Shown here: positions 32,859 through 40,972 of the stretch, piece after piece
How positions within the stretch are numbered: position 1 is the stretch's first letter
Layout of the letters: each line of letters starts with the position of its first letter
Source of the DNA: Deltaproteobacteria bacterium UBA2221
GTDB lineage: Bacteria; Desulfobacterota; Syntrophorhabdia; Syntrophorhabdales; WCHB1-27
Reading direction: 5' to 3'
NCBI GenBank assembly: GCA_002328485.1
Contig: DCUF01000009.1
Coordinates: 1-48,453 of the forward strand
Length of the DNA stretch: 48,453 nucleotides
Translations under genes and position numbers: made by a program
Notes under the pieces: generated by a model
The model's database searches: none
Told to the model about the DNA's origin: nothing
Seen by the model: the letters and a program-made list of their open reading frames with translations, nothing else

Positions 32859-33335
32859 TTATGCAGAATGCTCTGCTTCTTGTATCCTATTCCTTATTTC
32901 CTTGAATCGTTTACCGATCTCCTCTGTATCGGCCACAAGTTCCATAAATCCAGCCTGCTCCTGGTACACGTCCTGAGGAACGGCCTTTTTCACCTCCGGT
33001 TCAAGGATATGATAGACGGGGAGTCTCAACGAGACCCCTGCCAGTGGACCGGCAAAGCTAGGATCGCCGAAGGTTACGGTTTCCGCAGTAACCTGAGCGA
33101 CTTCCGGATCAGCAGCCCCGATGACCACCACCAGATCCTGAATCCCCATCTCATCCACCAATTTCTTGATGATGGTCTGCTTCTCCGTGTCCACTGCGCC
33201 TGCCGACGTTCAGACGAAACACTCTGTTACGGTCAGAATCACCTCCGCCCCGGCCGCTTTCATGCACACCGCGATAGCAGGACCCGGCACACCATCCCTC
33301 TCTCCAAAAACGATGACTTTTTTTCCTTTTAACAT
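32859..33335 (-). CDS. grdA: Glycine reductase selenoprotein A (GrdA), Sec at residue 42
   Basis: Small redox selenoprotein of the glycine reductase complex; its selenolate takes the carboxymethyl group from protein B and hands an acetyl group to protein C. The full gene is only seen when the in-frame TGA at 33212-33210 is read as selenocysteine: MLKGKKVIVFGERDGVPGPA leads to ECFVUTSAGAVD, the invariant GrdA motif with Cys39 beside Sec42. After it come VVVIGAADPEVAQ, FGDPSFAGPLAGV and VYHILEPEVK, all typical. Length 158 residues, the usual size. ATG 33335 has GGAGGGAG upstream. A standard gene caller would keep only residues 47-158. No clean SECIS hairpin was found by eye. Confidence 0.95.
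33210..33212 (-). other. UGA selenocysteine codon of grdA
   Basis: In-frame TGA as codon 42 in the CFVUT motif. Clear homology continues on both sides, so it is recoded rather than a stop. Confidence 0.93.
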
Positions 33336-33358
33336 GGCCCTCTCCCTCCCTGAATTTT

Positions 33359-34819
33359 CTAAAGTGGATTGGGTACCCTCCCCCCGGGATTCTTCTCGAT
33401 AAGAAAGGACAGACCGTCTGAAAGCTGGGTCATCCTCCCCAGAAAGAGACTGCCCCGTGCAACAAACATGGCATTGTTCATTTTCCCCCGTTTGATGGCG
33501 GCAATGGCGTGCCCCAGGAAGGAGACCGCAGCCGGTATGTGTCCCTGAGTGGGGGAAAACCCGGGCATGCCGTGTTCCAGAACGAACCGGTCGATCTCCT
33601 CACGCTCAATCTCCTTTCGGAGGACCGCAAGGGCGCCGATCATCCGGTAGTTGGTGAGCGGCACATTGCCGCTTCCGGCAGGGGCCGTCACCTCCGGGTT
33701 CTGCAGTTCAACAGCGTACTTGTCCACATCGGTAATCTTCTTTCCCATACGATCGAGAGGCTTCAGAACGAGTGATTCCATGATGCTCTGCTGCGACGAG
33801 CCGGAGCCGATGTCATGCTTACCGACGCTATCCATACGGACCAGGGGACTCTCCCCATCATCGCCGGTCACCAGAAACGCGAGACCCCCCAGCACATCCT
33901 CCAGGATGGGCATATCCTTGGCAAGATGACCCTTAAATTTCATCCCCAGCTTGGCCAACGATCCTCCTCCCACTACCACGATCTTCTTGAACAAGCCTGA
34001 CGTGACCAGACCGACCGCATGCATGAGGGCATAGAGTGGACCCACGCAAAAAGCCTTGATGTCGCAGCCCGTGGCAGAGACACAGCCGCACATCTCTCCA
34101 ATGGCCTTGGCAAGGCCGCCTCCTCCCCGGTTGTACCGGTCTCCCACAGCTTCCTCAGAACAGTTCAGAAGAAGGTCGATGTCCGTTGCCTCGATGTCAG
34201 CCTTCTTGAGCAGATGCATCAACGCCAGGGCCCCCGAAGCCTTGGTTACAAGGTTTTCCATCAACACCTGAGCCTTGAGGGCGTCATCTTTATCGTGATG
34301 GCGGTGCATGCAACCCACAACGCAGCCACGATGATACAGGGGAAGCGATCCGTGGTTTTGAATCCTTTCAAGGATACGCGCCATTTCCACCCCACCTTCG
34401 ATCTTCCCCGAATCCAAATCCTTCCGGAAGGGATGGGTCTGGAGCGATCCTCTGAGCATCGGCGCGGTCTCCTTGCCAATCCACATAAGATCGAAATCGT
34501 CGGCGAGCTTCATCAACCCGAGGAACTCCTCTTCGGGCATGATCTCACCATAGGCGCCATATCTCGAAGCGCCCTCCACGGGAGACCGGTACCAGGGTTT
34601 TTCAATATCGTTCAGGTGATCGGGGTGGAGATTGCCGATAACGACCTGATTGGGAGGATATGTCACCGCCTCCTCAAAGCTGCGGAGATGGGTCTCGATG
34701 GCGGACAAAACGGGGGACATGCCGTCGTCTATCTCCCGGCTCGGCTTTGACCCGTAACGCACGAGGCTGGGTACATGAATGAGAACGTGGGAACATGCTT
34801 TGATGACGGGGTCGCTCAT
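33359..34819 (-). CDS. grdC: Glycine/sarcosine/betaine reductase protein C, subunit GrdC
   Basis: Beta subunit of protein C, which converts the acetyl-enzyme to acetyl phosphate. It is 486 residues with a thiolase/KAS III-like fold. The presumed active-site Cys258 is in the ATGCDIKAFCVGPLYAL segment, which aligns with the ACAGFxYAL motif of KAS III enzymes. The preceding LLNCSEEAVGDRYNRGGGG and KPLDRMGKKITDVDKYAVELQNPEVT are GrdC-typical. The start ATG 34819 follows AGGTGAG, 10 bases after grdB. grdD, the alpha subunit that normally follows grdC, is not present between grdC and grdA or elsewhere in the window. Confidence 0.9.
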   Translation of the reverse strand: MSDPVIKACSHVLIHVPSLVRYGSKPSREIDDGMSPVLSAIETHLRSFEEAVTYPPNQVVIGNLHPDHLNDIEKPWYRSPVEGASRYGAYGEIMPEEEFLGLMKLADDFDLMWIGKETAPMLRGSLQTHPFRKDLDSGKIEGGVEMARILERIQNHGSLPLYHRGCVVGCMHRHHDKDDALKAQVLMENLVTKASGALALMHLLKKADIEATDIDLLLNCSEEAVGDRYNRGGGGLAKAIGEMCGCVSATGCDIKAFCVGPLYALMHAVGLVTSGLFKKIVVVGGGSLAKLGMKFKGHLAKDMPILEDVLGGLAFLVTGDDGESPLVRMDSVGKHDIGSGSSQQSIMESLVLKPLDRMGKKITDVDKYAVELQNPEVTAPAGSGNVPLTNYRMIGALAVLRKEIEREEIDRFVLEHGMPGFSPTQGHIPAAVSFLGHAIAAIKRGKMNNAMFVARGSLFLGRMTQLSDGLSFLIEKNPGGRVPNPL

Positions 34820-34829
34820 GGCTCACCTG

Positions 34830-36125
34830 TCAGAAAACCGTCTGTTCTTCAATTTTCGTCTCTAATGCCCTGAGGGCCTTCTCCACCAGCGCTCTTCGTA
34901 ACAGCTTTTCCTCCTTGTTGGACTTGGCAGGATTGCCCAAAGGGTAAGGAATGGCGATGGCGGGGACTATTCGGTTTGCCCCCACCGTCCTGGAGATGGG
35001 AACCACAGTGCAGATGTGAACCGTCGGGATTCCGGCTCTTTCGATTTCCTTAGCCATCGTTGCCCCGCAACGAGTGCAGGTCCCTCAGGTGGAGGTGATA
35101 ATAACGGCCTGGACGCCGTCGCTTATGAGGTCCTTCGCAATCTCCCTGGCAAATTGTACGGCTCTTGCTACGGACGTGCCATTCCCGACGGTGGCATAGT
35201 AGTAGGGATAGAGTGCATTGATCACCCCTTCCCGTTCAAGGTCTCTTAGCACGTCCAGGGGTAGCACCCGGTTCGGGTCTTCGTTGGCATAGGTGGGATC
35301 ATACCCCCCATGGACCGTTTCATGGGATTTAGCGGTCAATCCTTGGAACGCGCCGATGGCGTACTTTCCATACCTGGTCGCACTGGACGATTCCATACGG
35401 TCAGGGTTTCCCCTGGGTACAATCCCTCCCGTGGTAATGAGGGCAAGGGTGATTTCACTCATCTTTTTCACAGGAGGGAGGGGCGTCACCCGGTCAAAAA
35501 CCGGCATGGGATATTCAGTTACGAAAGGTTCCCCCTTTAATTTCTTGAGGAGCATGGTCACTGCCCTCGACGCACCGGTCTCGGGTGCAAAGTAGTTGCT
35601 GCGAAGGCCCCGCGGGATGTACCCCTCCTCTTCAGGCGACCCTATGGGTTCCCCTTTCGCCAGCTTCAGGGCAAGGCGGCTCATCTTTGCCGCCCCATCC
35701 CTCATACCTGCCGTCGTGCCCTTTGTTTCCACAATATAGATGGCCTTGCGGAAGGATTCTACCCCCGGATTTTCGGGGAACATCCCGGTCACAGCGGGAA
35801 TCCCCAAACGGTTCATGACTGCCGCACATATTGCACCGCATGCGATTCCGTATCTCCCCGCATTGAATGCCGGCCCAGCCAGTACGAAATCCGCACCGTA
35901 ATCGGTGATCATGGCGAGGACTCTCTCTGTCGCCTCGTCGATGTGTTCGACGAAATAGTTGTCACCGCAGACGATCGTTGCCACGATTCTCGCTTCCGGT
36001 CCGAGCAGTTCCTGAAAAAGGACCCCGGGACCCACAGGGCCATCCTTCACGAGCGGTTCGGTACCGGCCTTGTCTTCTGCCCCCACCTGACCAAAAAACT
36101 GATTCAAATAGTGTACGATCCTCAT
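34830..36125 (-). CDS. grdB: Glycine reductase protein B selenoprotein subunit (GrdB), Sec at residue 347
   Basis: Substrate-activating selenoprotein of glycine reductase. The Sec attacks the Schiff-base-bound substrate. The gene spans an in-frame TGA at 35087-35085. Before it comes MRIVHYLNQFFGQVGAEDKAG through VQAVIITST; after it come GTCTRCGATMAKEIERAGIP and VPISRTVGANRIVPAIAIPYPLGN. The combined 431 residues and the STUGTCTRCGA motif are diagnostic. The Sec is at residue 347. Protein B has glycine, sarcosine and betaine versions; the threonine-cleavage context favours glycine, but the substrate is not fixed by sequence. A hairpin of the right size and distance follows the UGA. Confidence 0.95.
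35057..35073 (-). promoter_or_regulatory. Candidate bacterial SECIS hairpin in grdB
   Basis: On the coding strand TCGTTGC-GGG-GCAACGA forms a perfect 7-bp stem with a GGG loop. It starts 11 nt after the UGA at 35087-35085. Size and spacing match bacterial SECIS elements bound by SelB. Confidence 0.7.
35085..35087 (-). other. UGA selenocysteine codon of grdB
   Basis: Codon 347, inside STUGTCTRCGA. Homology runs through it, and a SECIS-like hairpin lies directly downstream. Confidence 0.93.
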
Positions 36126-36149
36126 CCTGTTGCGTTAACCTCTGCGTTC

Positions 36150-37439
36150 CTACTCCTCCCGGGCCGATAAGAGCCCGAAGCCAAGTTCATTCGTTGCCCC
36201 CAAAATCGCCTGAAGTTCGACGGCAACGTCTTGTTTGGCAACGCTGCCGCACGGTATCCCCGCCATCTTTTCAATAACCCGGACATCCCCGATCACCTTA
36301 TCCATGGGCGGCAACGAGATCCGTTCGTTGGCGTTGCCTGCGCTCACCACGGCATCGGCCCGCGGGCTCGTATCGGCGAGGGACTGGGATGCCCCGTCCA
36401 CCCCGGCAAACTCATCGGCGATCATAACGGTGCGGATCCCCTTTTCCTCCAGTCCGGTACAATACATCATGGCATCGGCATCGGGATTTCCGAAGCCCTC
36501 TTTGGTGATGATGGCCCCGTCGGCGCCCAGCGACTCAACCACCTTGACCCCATACTGTGCCGATCGCATCTTGTCCCGGAGCGTGACATTGCAGTTGCCG
36601 ACAACGGTCCCGAGGAATCGCAGATCCACCCCATCCCGCCTGAAAAGCTCCTGGATCACGGGATTGTTCTGGTGGTGGTAGGTCGTGTTCTTATCGCAGG
36701 CAGAGACGCAATTCCCGCTCACAATGGCACCGTCCATGACCTCGGTACCCATCATGATAGTAGGAAGGAGGCTTGCCACGTTCTGTCCGTAAAGGTAGGT
36801 GTCATGGAGTAGCCCCTGGCTCAACAACATGTAGACATAGACTAAGCCAGGCAGATCGTTATTTTCCCCTTTTCGTCTGAAAGGCGGACGCACCTCGAAG
36901 CGGTCCATAGCTACGGGCTCTACCCTCCGTCCCGCTTCTCCCAGATAGGTGGCCGCACGTAATCCAGCCAGGCGCAGGGCCTCCTCGTGCTCGTGTTGGG
37001 AAATGCCGTGCTTGACATCAATCGCCAGCACAACATTCAGGGTTTTTGAAAAGGGCGAGTACCGTGCCCCCGGGCCGCTCATATCGATTAGTCCCTCCTG
37101 GACCCCCACGACCTGCCCCGCCGTAACCACAGCACATCCCCGGAGCACATGGGTACGGCCGCTTCCTACACTTTCAACGCCGGAGATCAGCCCAGGGAAT
37201 ATCCCCCCCTTTCCTTCGACCTTAACCCTGGGTTCGATAACGTCCTTGACGGGAACAATCCGCACGCTCTCACCGGGTTTTGCAATGTGGGCAGTGGCAG
37301 AGGCAATGCGGGGATCGTCCCCCCTCGCCTTCTCGATCAGCTCTTCACGATGGACGCAAAGGACAGCGTCCTGTACGAATGTTTTTGGCCCCCACTCGAT
37401 TTCTTCAATGGGTATGTAGCCCAGTTCAAGAACCGTCAT
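36150..37439 (-). CDS. grdE: Glycine reductase protein B proprotein GrdE
   Basis: Proprotein of 429 residues that is self-cleaved to give two subunits, the larger fragment carrying an N-terminal pyruvoyl group that forms a Schiff base with the amino substrate. The cleavage site is visible as SGN|CVSACDKNTTYHHQNNP, with Cys244 becoming the pyruvoyl residue, at nearly the same position as in clostridial GrdE. The N-terminus (LELGYIPIEEIEWG) and HGISQHEHEEALRLAGLRAATYLG are family marks. The start ATG 37439 has GAGGTGGG upstream. It is followed 24 bases later by grdB. Confidence 0.92.
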   Translation of the reverse strand: MTVLELGYIPIEEIEWGPKTFVQDAVLCVHREELIEKARGDDPRIASATAHIAKPGESVRIVPVKDVIEPRVKVEGKGGIFPGLISGVESVGSGRTHVLRGCAVVTAGQVVGVQEGLIDMSGPGARYSPFSKTLNVVLAIDVKHGISQHEHEEALRLAGLRAATYLGEAGRRVEPVAMDRFEVRPPFRRKGENNDLPGLVYVYMLLSQGLLHDTYLYGQNVASLLPTIMMGTEVMDGAIVSGNCVSACDKNTTYHHQNNPVIQELFRRDGVDLRFLGTVVGNCNVTLRDKMRSAQYGVKVVESLGADGAIITKEGFGNPDADAMMYCTGLEEKGIRTVMIADEFAGVDGASQSLADTSPRADAVVSAGNANERISLPPMDKVIGDVRVIEKMAGIPCGSVAKQDVAVELQAILGATNELGFGLLSAREE

Positions 37440-37546
37440 GAATCCCACCTCGACCAAAGGAGCCCGCAAAAAGTATGCTCAATGGAATATTCCCAAACGG
37501 CGCAAGGGATTCTTCCACCGCCATTTCCGGTATTCCTAACCTCCTT

Positions 37547-38755
37547 TCACAGGGCCTCAATAAGATAATCAATGTCCCTCTCGGTATGCTCACCAGAAAC
37601 CTGAAATCGGATTTCCTCGCTCCCCCTTGGTACGACGGGATAGCTAAGCCCTGTTGCCAAAATATTACGATCAAAGAGCTGTTGGACCAGATCCCGGGTC
37701 TTTGCGGTATCACGAATCAGAAGGGGAACGATAGGATGTTCTCCCGGGATGGTTTCATAACCGCGTCTCTGAAAGCCGGTCCGCAGGCGGGTCGCAAGGT
37801 CTCTGACCTTGGAGAGTAGGCAGGTACCTTCACTGCTGTCGAGGATCGTCACTGCTTCGAGGGCGGCGGCGGCCTCCGAGGGGGTGATAGGATTGGAATA
37901 GATGTAGAAGGGAGACATCTCCCTCAAGTAGTCTATGACGGTCTTCCCGGCCACCGCGTAACCGCCGTTTACGCCAAGAGCCTTACCTAATGTGGCGATG
38001 AGAATGTCGGCGCGAGACGCTGTCTTCTCTTCAGTGCCGCGGCCGCTTACACCCAGGGCCCCAACCCCGTGGGAGTCGTCGACCACGGTAATCACCCCCT
38101 CATCGAAACGTGCCTGGTAACACTCGCAGACTGCACCAATCTTGTCCAGGGGGGCGTGGTCTCCACGCATGCTGAAGACGCCGTCGGTAACCACAATCAC
38201 CCGCTTCACCTCTCCCGCGTACTGTTCCAGGATGGCCCTTAACCGGGTTACGTCCAGGTGTTCATAGATCGCCTTTGCCCCAGGCTGGGCGAGGCGAATG
38301 GCGTTAATAATACTGTTGTGATTGAGGCTGTCACTCACCACCAGGGTCTCACTGGTGATAAGCTGGGGCAGAACTCCCATGACCGTGGCATAGGCAGCGC
38401 TGAACACCATACCTGCCTCCCGCCCATGAAAAGCCGCGAGACGCTCTTCCAGTTGGGTGTGGAGCTCAAAGGTACCACTGATAAAACGAACTGAACCGGG
38501 TCCTGTACCAAAGCGCCGTGCCGCTTTCTCTTCCGCCGCTATCACCCGCGGATCGTGGTTGAGGCCGAGATACGCATTGGCGTTCATCCGCAAGAAGGCC
38601 CTATCTCCTTGACCTTTCAGAAGATATCTCGGGCCGAAGCCATCACCGGGCTGCCGGCGGTCCACGATGACCCGTTCGTCTCCTTTCAGCGGGCCGCTCT
38701 GGGTTGCTTGGTAGAGTTTCGCCTCCAGCAGGGGCCTGAGCTTATCGAGCGGCAT
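37547..38755 (-). CDS. kbl: 2-amino-3-ketobutyrate CoA ligase (glycine C-acetyltransferase)
   Basis: PLP enzyme of 402 residues cleaving 2-amino-3-oxobutyrate with CoA to glycine and acetyl-CoA. Alpha-oxoamine synthase motifs are present: GSVRFISGTFELHTQLEERLAAF, the DDSHGVGALGVSGRGTEE block with PLP-binding Asp and His, and the PLP lysine in TLGKALGVNGGYAVAG. NPITPSEAAAALEAV and the C-terminal RFQVSGEHTERDIDYLIEAL fit Kbl. Kbl over 8-amino-7-oxononanoate synthase is favoured by the adjacent threonine dehydrogenase. ATG 38755 has AAAGGAGGA upstream; it overlaps tdh by 14 bases. Confidence 0.92.
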   Translation of the reverse strand: MPLDKLRPLLEAKLYQATQSGPLKGDERVIVDRRQPGDGFGPRYLLKGQGDRAFLRMNANAYLGLNHDPRVIAAEEKAARRFGTGPGSVRFISGTFELHTQLEERLAAFHGREAGMVFSAAYATVMGVLPQLITSETLVVSDSLNHNSIINAIRLAQPGAKAIYEHLDVTRLRAILEQYAGEVKRVIVVTDGVFSMRGDHAPLDKIGAVCECYQARFDEGVITVVDDSHGVGALGVSGRGTEEKTASRADILIATLGKALGVNGGYAVAGKTVIDYLREMSPFYIYSNPITPSEAAAALEAVTILDSSEGTCLLSKVRDLATRLRTGFQRRGYETIPGEHPIVPLLIRDTAKTRDLVQQLFDRNILATGLSYPVVPRGSEEIRFQVSGEHTERDIDYLIEAL

Positions 38756-39722
38756 GGTCGTCCTCCTTTGGTTCTGCCAGTTTGACTGCCAGGTGTGCAA
38801 GCATCTCCTGCGTGGTGGTGACAAGATCGTAATGGGGCTCCCAGCCCCACTCGGCGCGCGCCGCGCTATCATCCATATACCGGGGCCAGGAATCGGCGAT
38901 GGCCTGGCGGGTGGGGTCGATATCATATTCGATGGTGAAGTCAGGTATGGACCTGCGGATCTGCACTGTCAACTCCTCAGGCGTGAAGTTCATGGCCGTC
39001 ACATTGTAGGCGTTGCGATGGATGAGTTTCTCGTCGTCAGCCTCCATCAGCATCATGATCGCTCGAATGGCGTCGGGCATATACATCATGTCGAGTCGTG
39101 AATCGGGCTTGAGAAAACAACAATACCGGCCTTCGGTCAGGGCGGCATAGAAGATCTCCACTGCATAGTCGGTAGTTCCGCCTCCGGGCAACGTCTTGTA
39201 GGAAATGAGGCCAGGGAGGCGCAGGCCGCGGACGTCAACGCCGAAGCGGTGGTAATAATAGTCGCACAGCAACTCACCGGCAAGTTTCGTGATGCCGTAG
39301 ATCGTGTTGGGACGCTGGATTGTAACCTGTGGGGTATTCTCCAGCGGCGTACCAGGGCCGAAGGCCCCAATAGAACTGGGAAAGAATACGGCACAGCCGA
39401 ATTGGAGGGCAGTTTCCAGGACCTTGTACAAACCGCCCATGTTTATCTCCCATGCCAGTTGAGGTCTCTGTTCAGCCACGACCGAGAGCACGGATGCCAG
39501 ATGAAAAATCGTGTCGATCCGGCTTTCCCTGACCGTCTGTTCAAGCCATTCAGCGTCCCGGATGTCCATGGCGCAATAGGGTCCGCTTTCCCGGAGATCA
39601 CACTCAGGCCGACGTTGGTGTCCCGCAGCGATTACGTTGGCCTCACCGTATGCGTGCCTGAGGGCAATCGTCAATTCGGACCCGATCTGACCCGTAGCGC
39701 CGGTGACCAGTATTCTTTTCAT
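38742..39722 (-). CDS. tdh: L-threonine 3-dehydrogenase, SDR/epimerase-like type
   Basis: NAD-dependent oxidation of L-threonine to 2-amino-3-oxobutyrate, 326 residues, cytoplasmic. This is the extended-SDR form, not the zinc-dependent alcohol-dehydrogenase form of E. coli. It has VTGATGQIGSEL for NAD, FPSSIGAFG with the catalytic Ser, YGITK with Tyr and Lys, and the threonine-binding LRLPGLISYKTLPGGGTTDYAVEIFYAAL. Overlap with kbl shows a single function: threonine cleavage to glycine. It is the first gene of the minus-strand operon ending with grdA, preceded by a structured leader. Confidence 0.92.
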   Translation of the reverse strand: MKRILVTGATGQIGSELTIALRHAYGEANVIAAGHQRRPECDLRESGPYCAMDIRDAEWLEQTVRESRIDTIFHLASVLSVVAEQRPQLAWEINMGGLYKVLETALQFGCAVFFPSSIGAFGPGTPLENTPQVTIQRPNTIYGITKLAGELLCDYYYHRFGVDVRGLRLPGLISYKTLPGGGTTDYAVEIFYAALTEGRYCCFLKPDSRLDMMYMPDAIRAIMMLMEADDEKLIHRNAYNVTAMNFTPEELTVQIRRSIPDFTIEYDIDPTRQAIADSWPRYMDDSAARAEWGWEPHYDLVTTTQEMLAHLAVKLAEPKEDDHAAR

Positions 39723-40116
39723 CGATCAGTGACCAACCTCGTGAAACGTCATCACCCACTCAAATCATATGTCTTCCCCGGTCGAAAGCCTTATGCCAGC
39801 CCCTAAAAGAAATGTAGCTCAATTTTAGATTATTGACTATTGGCAAAAAGTCCCTTTCCCTGAGGGAGCATAGAATCGTAATCATCCTGTAAATCCCCTG
39901 GGATTCCCCCAGCGACCACGATCGAAGTCGTGGCCTGCCTCTCCTTTCCAACACTTTAGGTGTGACCCATATGGGACAGATCTTTGATAAGCAGGTTTTC
40001 TTCAATTCATCTTGGAGAAAAAGGAGAGACCACTGATCGGCTGTATTGACGTCGAAAGCAGGAGGTATTAGTTTTGGTCAAAAGAATATTCTTTCGTGCC
40101 GACTAAGGAGAGAGCC
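39723..40116. other. Long divergent intergenic region
   Basis: 394 bases between tdh (minus) and a small plus-strand gene. Apart from the structured leader and weak promoter-like boxes on the minus strand (TAGTCA, 17 bases, TACATT), no coding sequence was recognised. Confidence 0.6.
39845..39944 (-). promoter_or_regulatory. Structured leader of the tdh-kbl-grd operon; possible degenerate glycine riboswitch
   Basis: On the transcribed strand the order is GGAGAGG, then the stem GGCCACGA/TCGTGGTC, then GCTGGGGGAA, a CTGGG/CCCAG hairpin, and TCAGGGAAAGGGAC followed by TTTTT. GGAGAG and TCAGGGAAAGGGAC (12 of 14 to TCAGGCAAAAGGAC) match conserved blocks of glycine aptamers. The central GCCGAAGGGGCAA core is only partly present. 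TCCCT and AGGGA can form a terminator-like stem before the T-run at 39849-39845. The ligand is inferred. Confidence 0.4.
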
Positions 40117-40365
40117 ATGTTAAAGAATATTAATTACAATATCTTGGAAACCATTACGTTAATCTCAAAGAGCCTTTACCGGTATGAGTCCTATATCAAA
40201 GATGCCGCCGACTGCAAGGCCTGTCAGGAGCTATGGTCAATGTTCAAAGAACAGAGGGAAAAGGAACTCACCATGCTCCTTACGGAACTAAAGAGGCATA
40301 TGGACGAGGGACTGATTTCTTTTGAAGGGATTGACAGCCGCTGGTTAACGGGCATCACAGAGTAA
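40117..40365 (+). CDS. Small helical protein of unknown function
   Basis: An 82-residue soluble protein, mostly alpha-helical with many Lys and Glu, that I cannot assign. A CKAC pair lies in DAADCKACQELW, which could bind metal or form a disulfide. The pattern LYRYESYIKDA...REKELTMLLTELKRHMDEG looks like a two-helix hairpin reminiscent of small ferritin-like bundles, but no metal-ligand set is evident. ATG 40117 follows AAGGAG at good spacing, supporting a real gene. It is divergent from tdh. Confidence 0.65.
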   Translation: MLKNINYNILETITLISKSLYRYESYIKDAADCKACQELWSMFKEQREKELTMLLTELKRHMDEGLISFEGIDSRWLTGITE

Positions 40366-40367
40366 CA

Positions 40368-40401
40368 GGTTCTCGTTTCAACCTTAGAACCGACTATTTT
40401 T
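40368..40401 (+). terminator. Weak terminator after the small helical protein gene
   Basis: GGTTCT and AGAACC (6-bp stem, 12-base loop) followed after a few bases by TTTTT, directly after the stop codon. Confidence 0.35.
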
Positions 40402-40715
40402 GACGGGTTCTCCTCGCCAATATCTGCTTCATCACCGGCCATCACCAGGGTAATACCCACGGGGTGGACGTATCGCAAAGGAGAGGGAATCAACACTGAT
40501 TTCTCCTATCCGAGGTTGAGAAGACACAAAGCTGCTGGGGAGGCGTCCGTGTCTGAAGGTTCTCGCGGGGATGGCCCGATTCAAGCCTGCAATGTCTCTC
40601 CCTCACCGGCGGGCATTGCTTGTTCGTTGTAATGTAGCCCCACACTCGTCACGCCTCCATAAAGATGGGTACAACAACCACATAATCTATCGGCTTCTGC
40701 CGCGAGAAGGGGAGG

Positions 40716-40753
40716 CTCCGCGAGCTTCGCTCGTGGAGGGGCGACGTGAGCCC
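40716..40753. repeat. Adjacent hairpins, REP-like element
   Basis: CTCCGCGAG and CTCGTGGAG pair around CTTCG, followed directly by GGGC/GCCC around a 7-base loop. GC-rich double hairpins of this kind resemble repetitive extragenic elements; only one copy was noticed in this window. Confidence 0.4.
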
Positions 40754-40841
40754 CCATAAAAGAACGGTTTGCAAACCATGCTGTTTTTTATTAGAATTAG
40801 GCGGTTGACAGACCACTTCACCTATCAATGGCTCATTTTAG

Positions 40842-40850
40842 TGCTATAAT
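40842..40850 (+). promoter_or_regulatory. Extended -10 promoter candidate of the liv operon
   Basis: TGCTATAAT: perfect TATAAT with an upstream TGn. The -35 region at 17-base spacing (CTATCA) is weak. The leader to livJ is about 170 bases. Confidence 0.45.
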
Positions 40851-40972
40851 CCGACCCCTCTCCAGGGGACGAAACCGTCAAAAGAGCCAAAGCACGCTTC
40901 ATGCAATGTTCGGGATGCCAAACGATGAAACAGTCCGTCGAGGATGTGGCCGGGAGGAAGGTCCGGCGGTTT

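Noticed and set aside
34019..34750. 243-residue plus-strand open frame opposite grdC
   Set aside because: Shadow of grdC, composition unlike neighbours, no domain.
34830..35057. Separate 75-residue gene upstream-split from grdB
   Set aside because: It is the C-terminal part of GrdB after the selenocysteine UGA, not an independent gene.
36231..36812. 193-residue plus-strand frame opposite grdE
   Set aside because: Antisense to a well-supported grdE, no start signal or domain.
40554..40640. Possible tRNA-like fold near a GATTCAAGCC sequence
   Set aside because: No acceptor pairing or anticodon arm could be built around it.
40805..40850. Perfect TTGACA and perfect TATAAT before the liv operon as one promoter
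   Set aside because: They are 34 bases apart, far from the 16-18 needed. Only the extended -10 is kept.
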